NCBI GenBank assembly: GCA_913062845.1
Contig: CAJXVZ010000002.1
Span: 46,703 to 110,702, forward strand
DNA length: 64,000 nt
DNA from: an uncultured Psychroflexus sp.
GTDB lineage: Bacteria; Bacteroidota; Bacteroidia; Flavobacteriales; Flavobacteriaceae
Direction of reading: 5' to 3'
Position numbers and translations under genes: made by a program. The notes under the pieces are model-generated. The model made no database searches, was not told where the DNA came from, and worked only from the letters and a program-made list of their open reading frames with translations. This document shows positions 34,557 to 44,118 of this stretch, piece by piece. The stretch's first letter is position 1. Each line of letters opens with the position of its first letter.

Positions 34557-35585
34557 ATGGGGTTTTTCGATTTTTTAACTGAAGATATAGCCATTGACCT
34601 TGGTACTGCGAACACGCTCATCATACATAATGGCAAGGTTGTAGTTGATGCGCCTTCAATTGTTGCCAGGGACAGAGTATCCAATAAGATAATTGCGGCA
34701 GGTAAAGAAGCTGCAATGATGCAAGGTAAAACCCATGAAAATATAAAGACGATCAGACCACTTAAAGATGGTGTGATTGCAGATTTTGATGCGAGTGAGC
34801 AAATGATAAGTTTGTTCATTAAAGAAATACCTGCTTTAAAAAAGCGATTATTCACACCTTCATTAAGAATGGTCATCTGTATTCCAAGCGGCATTACAGA
34901 AGTTGAAATGCGCGCAGTAAAGGACAGTGCTGAGAGGGTTAATGGAAAGGAAGTTTATTTGATTCATGAGCCTATGGCAGCAGCTATTGGTATTGGTGTT
35001 GATATCATGCAACCCAAGGGAAATATGATAGTGGACATAGGTGGTGGTACAACCGAAATTGCAGTAATCGCCTTAGGTGGTATTGTATGCGACAAATCTG
35101 TAAAGGTTGCAGGTGATGTCTTCACTAACGATATCATCTACTACATGAGAACCCAACACAACCTGTATGTTGGAGAGCGAACTGCTGAAAAAGTAAAAAT
35201 TCAAATTGGTGCAGCCACTGAAGACCTGGAAACACCACCTGAAGATATGAGTGTTCAGGGTAGAGATTTACTTACCGGAAAACCAAAACAGGTGGAAATC
35301 TCAAGCAGAGAGATTGCTAAAGCACTTGACAAATCTATATTAAGGGTTGAAGATGCCGTCATGGAAACGCTATCTCAAACACCACCGGAATTAGCAGCTG
35401 ATATCTATAACACAGGAATCTATATAGCCGGCGGCGGTTCTATGCTGAGAGGACTGGATAAAAGACTTTCTCAAAAAACAGATCTACCTGTTTTTATCGC
35501 AGAAGATCCACTAAGGGCTATTGTTAGAGGTACAGGCATTACACTGAAAAGTCTCGAAAAATATAAGCCGGTATTAATGAAATAA
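34557..35585 (+). CDS. mreB: Rod-shape protein MreB
   Basis: The 342-residue actin homologue has the phosphate-1 loop IDLGTANTLI (residues ~12-21), the PSIVARD motif, MIVDIGGGTTEIAV (phosphate 2) and YIAGGGSMLRGLDKRL (adenosine). It forms membrane-bound filaments that guide lateral peptidoglycan synthesis. It is the first gene of the mreB-mreC-mreD-mrdA-rodA set, so the cell is expected to be rod-shaped. The gap to purH is 36 bp. Confidence 0.97.
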   Translation: MGFFDFLTEDIAIDLGTANTLIIHNGKVVVDAPSIVARDRVSNKIIAAGKEAAMMQGKTHENIKTIRPLKDGVIADFDASEQMISLFIKEIPALKKRLFTPSLRMVICIPSGITEVEMRAVKDSAERVNGKEVYLIHEPMAAAIGIGVDIMQPKGNMIVDIGGGTTEIAVIALGGIVCDKSVKVAGDVFTNDIIYYMRTQHNLYVGERTAEKVKIQIGAATEDLETPPEDMSVQGRDLLTGKPKQVEISSREIAKALDKSILRVEDAVMETLSQTPPELAADIYNTGIYIAGGGSMLRGLDKRLSQKTDLPVFIAEDPLRAIVRGTGITLKSLEKYKPVLMK

Positions 35586-35595
35586 ATGAATATGC

Positions 35596-36405
35596 ATGCA
35601 GCAAATTTTAAAATTCTTTATCCAAAACAAAGTTGGGATTTTATTTTTGATGTTTTTCACCATATCTGTTGGACTCACGATACAGTCTCATTCTTACCAT
35701 AACAGTAGATGGATTTCTTCAACCAGCTACATCACTTCAGGAATTTATGATTTAAAATACGACATTACATCATATTTTAATTTAAAAGAAGAAAACGAAA
35801 ACCTCTTAAATCAAAATGCTTATTTGCAGCGATTGATCTTATCTAAAGTTGATACTACAGCTTCAGACTCGATTAACTCAATTCCAAATTACACTGTTAT
35901 TCCCGCTCATATCATATCTAATTCATATAATAAAAAGGACAATTTCGTCCTCCTGGACAAAGGTAAAAATGATGGTGTTTTTGAAGGTTATGGCGTAAGC
36001 ATACCAAATGGGATTATAGGCATAGTGGAAAAAAGTAACAACAGTTTTTCAAGGATCATTTCAATTTTAAATACTAATTTGTCCATTAATGCAAAACTGA
36101 AAAATAGTGATCAGTTTGGATCCCTGCAATGGGACAGTAAATTTTACAATGAAGTATTGCTGAATGACTTGCCCAGATCAGCAAATTTCAAAATTGGAGA
36201 TACTGTTGTCACAGGAAGTAATTCTCTGATATTTCCTGAAGGGATACCAATTGGAGTCATCAAAGCATTTAATTTGAATGAAAATTCAGGTTATTTTGAT
36301 ATAAAAGTGAGTCTCTTTGCAGATATGACCAACCTCAATCAAGCCTATGTTATAATTCCAAAAAAAATAAAAGAAGCCCAAGACTTACTGAAAGAAGATG
36401 AATGA
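35596..36405 (+). CDS. mreC: Rod-shape protein MreC
   Basis: The 269-residue bitopic protein has one membrane segment near residues 10-30, a coiled-coil stretch (LKEENENLLNQNAYLQRLIL, about 59-78) and the periplasmic beta domain with IISNSYNKKDNFVLLDKGKN and GVFEGYGVSIPNGIIGIVEK. It connects MreB with PBP2 in the elongasome. Its end overlaps the mreD start by 8 bp. Confidence 0.93.
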   Translation: MQQILKFFIQNKVGILFLMFFTISVGLTIQSHSYHNSRWISSTSYITSGIYDLKYDITSYFNLKEENENLLNQNAYLQRLILSKVDTTASDSINSIPNYTVIPAHIISNSYNKKDNFVLLDKGKNDGVFEGYGVSIPNGIIGIVEKSNNSFSRIISILNTNLSINAKLKNSDQFGSLQWDSKFYNEVLLNDLPRSANFKIGDTVVTGSNSLIFPEGIPIGVIKAFNLNENSGYFDIKVSLFADMTNLNQAYVIIPKKIKEAQDLLKEDE

Positions 36406-36895
36406 ATTAAAATTAAAATATCTGTTTCAGTTTGTTATATTGGTTCTTTCCCAGGTCCTTATTTTGAATCATATTAATTTTCAGGGCTATATAAATCCTT
36501 ATCTGTATGTCGCTTTTATCATTTTTTTACCGCTAAGATTAAAACCTACGTACGTCTTGATATTAAGTTTTATCTTAGGATTGAGCATAGATATATTTTG
36601 CGATACAGGTGGCGTACACGCCGGAGCATCAGTATCTGTTGCATATTTGAGAAATTTTATAGTAAGAATGTCCTTTGGAATTAATTATGATTTGAATACA
36701 ATTAAGTTACAATCTGCAAAATTAAATACGCAACTTGTATTCATTCTTGTTATGGTTTTAGTACACCATTTAATTATGTTTTCTTTATCATACTTTAGCA
36801 TAAATTATAGCATTGAAATATTGAAAAACACAATTTATTCTGGTATATTTAGTAGCCTATTAATTTTTATTGTACTATTTCTATCAAAAAAATAA
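36398..36895 (+). CDS. mreD: Rod-shape protein MreD
   Basis: The 165-residue, very hydrophobic protein has about five transmembrane helices and the motif RLKPTYVLILSFILGLSIDI followed by a FCDTGGVHAGAS turn, as in Bacteroidetes MreD. Sequence conservation in this family is low and the call rests largely on topology and position between mreC and mrdA, whose ATG follows its stop directly. It belongs to the elongasome membrane complex. Confidence 0.88.
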   Translation: MNELKLKYLFQFVILVLSQVLILNHINFQGYINPYLYVAFIIFLPLRLKPTYVLILSFILGLSIDIFCDTGGVHAGASVSVAYLRNFIVRMSFGINYDLNTIKLQSAKLNTQLVFILVMVLVHHLIMFSLSYFSINYSIEILKNTIYSGIFSSLLIFIVLFLSKK

Positions 36896-38785
36896 ATGAG
36901 AAAGTTATTCCCCTATTTACTCTTATCGTTCACAGCTATCATTTTTCTGGCAAGATTAGTATACCTTCAGATTTTTGAAGATAAATACTCTGATATATCA
37001 GAAAAACAATCTGCTAAAGCCATTTATGATTATCCGCAGCGAGGTTATATTTTTGACAGAAACGGTGTACTTCTGGCGGGAAACCAACCATCTTATGATG
37101 TGATGTTGGTGCCTGGTGACCTTGAACCTTTTGACACACTGGCTTTCGCTGAGCTACTGAATATTGAAAAAGATCAATTATTAAAAAAAATTCGTCAGGC
37201 AAAGCATTATTCCTGGAGAAAACCTTCTGTAGTCACAGCTCAACTAACAAAGTCTGAGTATGCATCTTTGCAGGAAAACATGTATAAATTCAAAGGATTT
37301 TACATCCAAAAGCGTTCATTGAGAGACTATCAAATGGATATTGGAGCAAATTTCCTGGGATATATTGCTGAAGTCAATAACAGGGATATCAATAGAGATC
37401 CATACTATCAATCTGGAGAACTTATCGGCAGACAAGGTGTTGAGCAATACTATGAAGAAGAACTTAGAGGTGTTCGGGGCGTAAAATATATTCAAAGGGA
37501 CAAATTTAATAACGAGCTTCAATCCTATAAAAATGGTCAATCAGACACTTTACCGGAAAAAGGGAAAGATCTTAGTCTTACTATAGATGCAAATTTACAG
37601 GCCTATGGCAAAAAGCTCATGAAAGACAAAAGAGGAGGTATTGTTGCCCTGGAACCAAAGACAGGCGAAATTTTAGCTTTAATTTCAGAACCAACTTATC
37701 CGCCAAGTTATCTGGTTGGCAGAAAACGCTCTAGGAATTTTACCAAATTGTGGTACGACACAATCACAAGACCTCTCTATAACAGAGCCTTACAGGCACA
37801 GTATCCTCCGGGTTCACCATTTAAAGTACTTACAGGACTTATTGCGTTACAGGAAGGTGTGGTTAATACTAATACATCTATAAACTGCTACGGAGGTTAC
37901 AGATACGGTCGTGGAAAAATACTAGGTTGCCATGCACACAGTAATCCTATAAGAATGATTAGTGGCATTGCTCATTCGTGCAATGCCTATTTTTCCAGTT
38001 TATATTTAAAAACTATAGACAAATATGAAACACCACAAGAAGGCATGGACAACTGGAACAAACATGTGGAAAGTTTTGGTCTTGGAAAATATCTTGGGTA
38101 TGACTTACCTGTAGGGCGAAAGGGTTTTATTCCTGACGCAGATTATTACAACAGGGCTTATAAATATCCAACCTATAAATGGTATAGTTCTGCGACGATT
38201 TCTAATGGTATCGGTCAGGGAGAAGTTCTGACTACTCCTATACAGCTGGCAAACATGACAGCTGCCATAGCAAACAGAGGCTGGTACGTAAGACCACATA
38301 TTTTAAAGGCTGTAAACGGCAATCCTATACAAGATACAACATATACCAGAAAACAATTTACAACCATAGACAAAAAGCACTTCGACCCCATAATTCAGGG
38401 TATGCATGAAGTTTACAAATATGGCACAGCTAAGTGGGTTCAGGTACCGGATATAGAAATTGGAGGGAAAACAGGAACTGCAGAAAATAAGAAAGTTATA
38501 GATGGCAAAGTAATACAACTCGAAGACCATTCCATTTGTGTGGCTTTTGCCCCAATTGATGACCCGAAGATTGCTATTGCAGTATTTATTGAACACGGCT
38601 ATTGGGGTTCAAGGTATGCAGCGCGTATTGCCAGCTTGATGATAGAAAAATACATTAAAGGTAAAATTACCCGAACTGACCTTGAAGATTGGTTACTTGA
38701 AAACAGTCCTAAAGAAAAATACGAAAAGATTGACTTCATGGTCAAAAATGACAGTATACTAGAGAATCTGAACTTTAATGAGTAA
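36896..38785 (+). CDS. mrdA: Penicillin-binding protein 2 (elongation transpeptidase)
   Basis: The 629-residue class B PBP has an N-terminal membrane anchor (residues 5-24), a dimerisation domain starting at YPQRGYIFDRNGVLLAGNQP, and the transpeptidase domain. The active-site motifs are YPPGSPFKVLTG (Ser-Pro-Phe-Lys, about residue 305), HSCNAYF (SxN, about 360) and GGKTGTAEN (KTG, about 523). The catalytic tetrad has Pro where Thr is common (SPFK, not STFK). It cross-links lateral wall peptidoglycan with RodA. It overlaps rodA by 8 bp. Confidence 0.95.
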   Translation: MRKLFPYLLLSFTAIIFLARLVYLQIFEDKYSDISEKQSAKAIYDYPQRGYIFDRNGVLLAGNQPSYDVMLVPGDLEPFDTLAFAELLNIEKDQLLKKIRQAKHYSWRKPSVVTAQLTKSEYASLQENMYKFKGFYIQKRSLRDYQMDIGANFLGYIAEVNNRDINRDPYYQSGELIGRQGVEQYYEEELRGVRGVKYIQRDKFNNELQSYKNGQSDTLPEKGKDLSLTIDANLQAYGKKLMKDKRGGIVALEPKTGEILALISEPTYPPSYLVGRKRSRNFTKLWYDTITRPLYNRALQAQYPPGSPFKVLTGLIALQEGVVNTNTSINCYGGYRYGRGKILGCHAHSNPIRMISGIAHSCNAYFSSLYLKTIDKYETPQEGMDNWNKHVESFGLGKYLGYDLPVGRKGFIPDADYYNRAYKYPTYKWYSSATISNGIGQGEVLTTPIQLANMTAAIANRGWYVRPHILKAVNGNPIQDTTYTRKQFTTIDKKHFDPIIQGMHEVYKYGTAKWVQVPDIEIGGKTGTAENKKVIDGKVIQLEDHSICVAFAPIDDPKIAIAVFIEHGYWGSRYAARIASLMIEKYIKGKITRTDLEDWLLENSPKEKYEKIDFMVKNDSILENLNFNE

Positions 38786-40037
38786 AGACCGTACAATTTT
38801 TAAAATAGACTGGATTAGTGTTGTAATATTTTTTGCCTTGGTTTTTTTTGGCTGGTTGAGTATATATTCCACAACGTTTGAAGACCCAAATCAAAGTATT
38901 TTAAATCTGTCAACACTCTATGGCAAGCAACTCTTATGGATTTTACTTAGTATGGTCATAATACTCTTTGTACTTTCTATTGAAAGTAAGTTTTATGAGC
39001 GATTTAGTTCTGTTATTTATATCCTGTCCCTGTTGTCTTTGCTTGGCTTACTATTTTTCGGAAAAACCATAAACGGTCAGACCGCCTGGTATTCTTTTGG
39101 AAGTTTTAGCATTCAACCTGCAGAATTTGCCAAAGCCGCTGTTGCATTGGCTATAGCCAAATACCTCAGCGAACTAAATGTAGATCTAAAAAAACTTAAA
39201 TACCAATTTAGTACTTTACTTATTATTTTATTACCCATAGGCTTGATATTGCTTCAGCCGGATGCTGGTAGTGCCTTGGTCTTCTTTTCTTTTTTTATTG
39301 CCATATACAGGGAAGGCTTGCCTGGATTTTATATTTGGTTTGGTCTACTGGCTATTATATTGTTTGCACTGGTATTACTAATCGGATCTACAATTACAGC
39401 AATTGTTACAGCATGCATTGTCATAGGTGTAATGTTTTTTTTAAAAAAGCAGAAGAAAAAAGTTTTTCCAGTCTTTATAGTTAGCATTTTAAGTATTGGC
39501 TTTATTCTAAGCGTCAATTTTATTTACACCAATATTCTTAAACCACATCAAAAAGAAAGATTTGAAGTCCTTGTGAATCTGGAGGAAAATAAACGTGGCA
39601 GCGGCTACAACCTTTATCAGAGCATAGTAGCCATAGGAAGTGGCGGTCTTACCGGCAAAGGTTTTCTTGAAGGCTACTCCAAGCAAGGTGGTTTTGTTCC
39701 TGAGCAACACACAGACTATATTTTCACGAGCATTGCAGAGGAATGGGGTTTTATTGGTAGTTCTATAGTTATTTTCTTGTTTATAGCTTTTTTACTAAGG
39801 ATTTTGTTTCTTGCAGAAAGGCAAAAGAAACCATTTAGCCGTATTTATGGTTATGGCGTTTTTGGCATCTTTTTTATTCACTTTTTTATTAACCTGGGCA
39901 TGGTTTTGGGCTTAGTGCCAACAATAGGCATACCCTTGCCTCTATTTTCATACGGAGGTTCAGGCCTGTGGGGTTTTACGATTCTTGTGTTTATTTTCCT
40001 GAAATTAGATGCTGACAGACAGAAACTAGGAAGCTAG
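38778..40037 (+). CDS. rodA: Rod-shape-determining peptidoglycan polymerase RodA
   Basis: The 419-residue SEDS protein has about ten membrane helices and family motifs FGSFSIQPAEFAKAAVALAI (about residues 108-127), LQPDAGSALVF, GSGGLTGKGFLEG and TDYIFTSIAEEWGFIG, plus the C-terminal PLPLFSYGGSGL. The Asp of the TDYIF.. region matches the catalytic segment. It polymerises glycan strands from lipid II with PBP2 as partner. It is the last gene of the elongasome run and its stop is 1 bp from that of the convergent nucleoside transporter gene. Confidence 0.95.
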   Translation: MSKDRTIFKIDWISVVIFFALVFFGWLSIYSTTFEDPNQSILNLSTLYGKQLLWILLSMVIILFVLSIESKFYERFSSVIYILSLLSLLGLLFFGKTINGQTAWYSFGSFSIQPAEFAKAAVALAIAKYLSELNVDLKKLKYQFSTLLIILLPIGLILLQPDAGSALVFFSFFIAIYREGLPGFYIWFGLLAIILFALVLLIGSTITAIVTACIVIGVMFFLKKQKKKVFPVFIVSILSIGFILSVNFIYTNILKPHQKERFEVLVNLEENKRGSGYNLYQSIVAIGSGGLTGKGFLEGYSKQGGFVPEQHTDYIFTSIAEEWGFIGSSIVIFLFIAFLLRILFLAERQKKPFSRIYGYGVFGIFFIHFFINLGMVLGLVPTIGIPLPLFSYGGSGLWGFTILVFIFLKLDADRQKLGS

Positions 40038-40038
40038 C

Positions 40039-41553
40039 TTAGCCTAAAATCATTCCTGCAATAGTAGCTGACATCAAAGAAGCTAATGTCCCTCCAAGTA
40101 ATGCCCGCATTCCAAACTTTGAAAGTGTTTTTCTTTGTCCTGGAGCCAAAGACCCAATACCTCCAATCTGGATCCCTATAGAAGCAAAATTAGCAAAACC
40201 ACAAAGCATGTAAGTGGCCATAATGACAGACTTTTCATATTTAAAATGTAGTGCATTCCCTAAATCTTTTAGCTCTGCTAATTGAATGTAACCCACAAAT
40301 TCACTGGCTGCAAGTTTTATTCCAAGAAGCTGTCCCATTAACATGGAGTCTTCTTCGGCAACACCAATCAGCCACATGACCGGATAAAAGATGGTTCCAA
40401 GAATAGCTTCAAGAGAAAACTTCTCATACGGTGTATTCTCAGCAACGAATGCGTTCAAGCCAACCCAACCACCAAAAACATCTAAGCCGTAATTTATCAT
40501 AGCAATGAGAGCTACAAAAACCAAAAGCATGGCGCCCACATTAGCGGCAAGTTTTAGCCCTTCTGTTGTCCCGTTTGATATAGCATCCAGTAAATTTGAT
40601 CCGATTTTATCCATAGAAACTGTTGCCGAATTATCTACTTTGTCTTTTTGAGGAAAAAGGATTTTTGAAATCACAATTGCACCCGGAGCTGCCATCACAG
40701 ATGCAGCCAAAAGATGCCTGGCAAATTCCTGTCTTGCAGCGATATCATCGCCACCAAGAAAACCAATGTAAGCGGCCAGAACGCCACCGGCAACAGTTGC
40801 CATACCACCTATCATTACCAGGAGTATTTCAGACCTTGTCATACGTTCCAGGTAAGCTTTGATCATCAATGGCGATTCAGTCTGCCCTAAAAAAATATTT
40901 CCTGCAACACTTAAGGCTTCCGCTCCGGAAACACCTAATGCTTTTGATAATAGCCAGGCCAGGCCTCTTACTACAACCTGAATTATGCCAAAATAGAAAA
41001 GAATAGACGTCAGCGCCGAAAAGAAAATTATGGTTGGTAAAACCTGAAATAAAAATATGTATCCATAAGTATTCTGGTCCATAAGATCACCGAGCAGAAA
41101 CTCGCTGCCTTCAGCCGTAAAATACAGGATTTGGACAAAAATATCTCCAACAAAATCAAAAATGGCTTGTATCCATGATATTTCAAGAATACCATAGGCC
41201 AGAATCAACTGAAGTAAAAGTCCAATAATTACGGTTTTCCACTTTATAAGTTTACGGTTGGCACTAAAGACAAAAGCTATGCTCAGCAAAACAAACATAC
41301 CCAGAACACCTCGCCACAAACTGTTAATATTGAATCCACTATGTGGAATCAATTGATCCTCGGTTACCGGACTTTCCTCAAGAACGGGCTGTTTTTTTTG
41401 ATCAACAACCTCTACAGTATCTATATCAGTTTTCTTAATAGTCGTATCTACTGAATCTGTTACTACCCGACCAATGCTATCATTTTGAGCATTTAATGAT
41501 GCTGAAAAACTGAGTATTACACTAAAGAGAAAAAAATAAAGGTAATGTTTCAT
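40039..41553 (-). CDS. CNT-family nucleoside transporter with N-terminal extension
   Basis: The 504-residue protein is a concentrative nucleoside transporter: helices with GNIFLGQTESPLMIKAYL (about 214-231), MATVAGGVLAAYIGFLG and TYMLCGFANFASIGIQIGG, the conserved nucleoside- and Na+-binding segments. Ahead of the eight or so core helices there is an unusual N-terminal part of about 80 residues with a cleavable-looking signal (SASLNAQ) and a Thr/Asp/Glu-rich hydrophilic stretch. A predicted signal peptide on an inner-membrane transporter is common in Bacteroidetes members of this family. It takes up nucleosides with Na+ or H+. It is 6 bp after the bifunctional nuclease gene. Confidence 0.88.
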   Translation of the reverse strand: MKHYLYFFLFSVILSFSASLNAQNDSIGRVVTDSVDTTIKKTDIDTVEVVDQKKQPVLEESPVTEDQLIPHSGFNINSLWRGVLGMFVLLSIAFVFSANRKLIKWKTVIIGLLLQLILAYGILEISWIQAIFDFVGDIFVQILYFTAEGSEFLLGDLMDQNTYGYIFLFQVLPTIIFFSALTSILFYFGIIQVVVRGLAWLLSKALGVSGAEALSVAGNIFLGQTESPLMIKAYLERMTRSEILLVMIGGMATVAGGVLAAYIGFLGGDDIAARQEFARHLLAASVMAAPGAIVISKILFPQKDKVDNSATVSMDKIGSNLLDAISNGTTEGLKLAANVGAMLLVFVALIAMINYGLDVFGGWVGLNAFVAENTPYEKFSLEAILGTIFYPVMWLIGVAEEDSMLMGQLLGIKLAASEFVGYIQLAELKDLGNALHFKYEKSVIMATYMLCGFANFASIGIQIGGIGSLAPGQRKTLSKFGMRALLGGTLASLMSATIAGMILG

Positions 41554-41559
41554 ATGGTA

Positions 41560-42156
41560 TCAGCTGCGTTTTGAAATCTCGTCTCTGATTTTTGCAGCTT
41601 TTTCATACTCTTCATTTTGCACCGCATCTTCCAAGAGGCTTTTTAAATCGTTCAGACTTAGACTTTTTAAGTTAAAACCAGATTTAATTTCTGTCTCAGC
41701 CTTAGAAGGTTCTGCATCTTTTGGTTCTGATGAACTGCCTCCGGATTTAAGTTGAATCCCTGCTTTATCCAGAATGTTTTTGTATGTAAATATTGGCGCA
41801 TTAAATCTAAGTGCCAGGGCAATGGCATCACTTGTTCTTGCATCTATGGTCTCTTCCTGACTTCCCTGATTACAGATAAGACTGGCATAAAAAATACCGT
41901 CTACTAATTTATGAATAATGACTTTGGATACTACAATGTCAAATGTTTCAGAAAAATTTCTGAACAGATCATGAGTTAATGGTCTTGGAGCTCTTATTTC
42001 TTTTTCAAGTGCAATCGCAATAGACTGTGCTTCAAACGCCCCGATTACAATAGGGAGTTGTCTTCCGCCTCCTACTTCACTTAAAAGCAGAGCGTAAGCA
42101 CCGGATTGGGTTTGACTGTAAGAAATACCTTTTATATCTAGCTGCACTAAGTCCAT
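41560..42156 (-). CDS. Bifunctional nuclease-family protein with UVR motif
   Basis: The 198-residue protein has the BFN/DUF151 domain in residues 1-130 (YALLLSEVGGGRQLPIVIG, ALEKEIRAPRPLTHDL, IDARTSDAIALALR). After a charged linker comes a C-terminal UvrB/UvrC motif (LKSLLEDAVQNEEYEKAAKI). Plant and bacterial BFN proteins cut both RNA and DNA; the role in Bacteroidetes is unknown. It lies between etfA, cut off by a terminator, and the nucleoside transporter, which fits a link to nucleotide salvage but proves nothing. Confidence 0.88.
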   Translation of the reverse strand: MDLVQLDIKGISYSQTQSGAYALLLSEVGGGRQLPIVIGAFEAQSIAIALEKEIRAPRPLTHDLFRNFSETFDIVVSKVIIHKLVDGIFYASLICNQGSQEETIDARTSDAIALALRFNAPIFTYKNILDKAGIQLKSGGSSSEPKDAEPSKAETEIKSGFNLKSLSLNDLKSLLEDAVQNEEYEKAAKIRDEISKRS

Positions 42157-42170
42157 AAAATCAAATAAAA

Positions 42171-42213
42171 AACGGTCTAAAAATAACGAAAATTGTCGTT
42201 TTCTTAGACCGTT
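42171..42213 (-). terminator. etfBA terminator
   Basis: AACGGTCTA/TAGACCGTT arms make a 9-bp stem with an AT-rich 25-nt loop, followed on the minus strand by a T run, 22 bp after the etfA stop and just before the nuclease start. Confidence 0.8.
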
Positions 42214-42235
42214 ATTTTGGGCACAATTTATAAAA

Positions 42236-43198
42236 TTAAGCGTTAGCAGCCTTAAATTCCTTTAACTTTTCTATTAATTGTGGCACGACTTCAAATGCAT
42301 CTCCAACTATACCGTAGTCTGCAGCCTTAAAAAAAGGCGCCTCTTCATCAGTATTGATAACGACTTTTGTTTTTGAAGCATTGATTCCCGCCAGGTGTTG
42401 AATCGCTCCGGAAATACCTATGGCGATGTAGAGGTTGGAAGCTACCGGTTTACCCGTCTGTCCAACATGTTCACCGTGAGGTCTCCATCCCATGTCGCTT
42501 ACAGGCTTAGAGCATGCTGTAGCTGCTCCGAGCACATCCGCCAGTTCTTCTATCATTCCCCAGTTTTCAGGCCCTTTAAGACCTCGGCCTGCTGAGACTA
42601 CAACTTCGGCATCTGCAATACTGACCTTATCTGTATTTTTATCAACAGATTTCACTTCTATTCCGCTACCTTTGATTTCCGGACTGAAATCCACAACTTC
42701 AGGTGTTTTAGAATTCTCATGAAGACCAAACGCATTATTTGACAAACCTATGATTTTCTTATCTGTCGTAATATCTGCCATACCAAAAGCCTTGTTTGTA
42801 AAAACATTTCTTTTTACCTGAAAACCATTTTCGGTCTCCGGCAATGCGACGACATTTGAAGCATATCCGGCTTCTAATTCTACCGACAAAGCGGGTGCCA
42901 GATATTTGGCATTTGCGCTCTGGCTAAGTACTATTATTTCAGCATTTACCTCATTTGCAGCTTTAGATATTACATCTACATAAGATTCTTCGTTGAAAGC
43001 CTTAAGACTTTCATTCTTTACATTCAAAACTTTGCCAACTCCGTATTGACCTAAGCTTTCTACATCTTCTGCATTAATAGTAACTGCTGTAACTTCAGCA
43101 TTCATATTTGATGCAATCGAAGAAGCGTAAGAGGCAACTTCATAGGCCATCTTCTTCAATTTTCCATTTTCTGATTCAGCGTATATTAATAATGACAT
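42236..43198 (-). CDS. etfA: Electron transfer flavoprotein, alpha subunit
   Basis: The 320-residue subunit binds FAD through its C-terminal domain: VVSAGRGLKGPENWGMIEEL (about 207-226), GWRPHGEHVGQTGKPVASNL (about 247-266) and IAIGISGAIQHLAGI (about 269-283). The heterodimer passes electrons from acyl-CoA dehydrogenases to the quinone pool. It follows etfB by 19 bp. With scoAB and the enoyl-CoA hydratase elsewhere in the window this supports fatty-acid or amino-acid oxidation. Confidence 0.96.
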   Translation of the reverse strand: MSLLIYAESENGKLKKMAYEVASYASSIASNMNAEVTAVTINAEDVESLGQYGVGKVLNVKNESLKAFNEESYVDVISKAANEVNAEIIVLSQSANAKYLAPALSVELEAGYASNVVALPETENGFQVKRNVFTNKAFGMADITTDKKIIGLSNNAFGLHENSKTPEVVDFSPEIKGSGIEVKSVDKNTDKVSIADAEVVVSAGRGLKGPENWGMIEELADVLGAATACSKPVSDMGWRPHGEHVGQTGKPVASNLYIAIGISGAIQHLAGINASKTKVVINTDEEAPFFKAADYGIVGDAFEVVPQLIEKLKEFKAANA

Positions 43199-43217
43199 GT
43201 TTCTAATTTTTAATTGT

Positions 43218-43964
43218 TTAAATTGCTTTTGCTTCGTTGTGAAGTAGATTAATCAACTCATCTATATTTTCAGCATCTACCAGTTTAACATCTCCCTTTG
43301 GAGCAGGTTTACTAAAACTTTTAAATTCAACCTTTGTAACTTCTGTCACTGGCTGTTTTACATCCAATGGTTTTTTTCTAGCCATCATAATTCCTCTCAT
43401 ATTAGGAATGCGGAGATCTTTTTCTTCAACAAGTCCTTTTTGACCTCCGATCACCAAAGGTAATTTGCAGGACAAGGTCTCTTTTCCTCCATCAATTTCT
43501 CTTACCGCTGTAGCTGCATCTCCTTCTATTTCAAGAGAAACACATGTATTTATGAAATGTGCACCTATTAACCTTGCTAGCATGCCTGGCACCATACCAC
43601 CGTTATAATCAATGGATTCTCTACCAGCAATGATAAGATCATATTCTCCGTTTTTGGCAACGTCTGCAATTTCTTTGGCAACCTGAAAAGCATCTACCGG
43701 CTTTGCATCTACTCTTATTGCCTTTTCTGCACCTATGGCAAGACATTTTCTCATTGTTGGCTCTACATCTTTTTCTCCAACCGTCACTATATCTACAGAA
43801 GCGCCTTGCTTTTCCTTAAACCACATGGCGCGTGTTAATCCAAATTCATCATTGGGATTTATAACAAACTGTACCCCATTTTTATCAAAGGCAGTATCAT
43901 TGTCTGTAAAATTAATTTTGGAAGTCGTGTCCGGGACATGACTTATACAAACTAAAATTTTCAT
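43218..43964 (-). CDS. etfB: Electron transfer flavoprotein, beta subunit
   Basis: The 248-residue subunit starts MKILVCISHVPDTTSKINF and has the AMP-binding segment AGRESIDYNGGMVPGMLARL (about residues 120-139) and VREIDGGKETL followed by PLVIGGQKGL, all family signatures. Length is normal. It is the first gene of etfBA and is divergent from pdhB, with 154 bp between the start codons. Confidence 0.96.
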   Translation of the reverse strand: MKILVCISHVPDTTSKINFTDNDTAFDKNGVQFVINPNDEFGLTRAMWFKEKQGASVDIVTVGEKDVEPTMRKCLAIGAEKAIRVDAKPVDAFQVAKEIADVAKNGEYDLIIAGRESIDYNGGMVPGMLARLIGAHFINTCVSLEIEGDAATAVREIDGGKETLSCKLPLVIGGQKGLVEEKDLRIPNMRGIMMARKKPLDVKQPVTEVTKVEFKSFSKPAPKGDVKLVDAENIDELINLLHNEAKAI

Positions 43965-44083
43965 TTTGAATAGGTTTTGTGTTATTATAACGTTTGCGAA
44001 GATAATATTTTATGTCAAAATTTACTATGCATGCATAATAAAATTTTATTAATTTGTTAGGCTAAAAAGTTTTTTGATTGTTT

Positions 44084-44091
44084 ACTTTTGT
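44084..44091 (+). promoter_or_regulatory. -7 element of pdhB
   Basis: TACTTTTG fits TAnnTTTG and lies 27 bp before the ATG at 44119. It supports that start over the in-frame start at 44074, which would lie upstream of transcription. Confidence 0.5.
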
Positions 44092-44118
44092 CCTTCAACT
44101 TATTTTTTGAAAAGTAAT

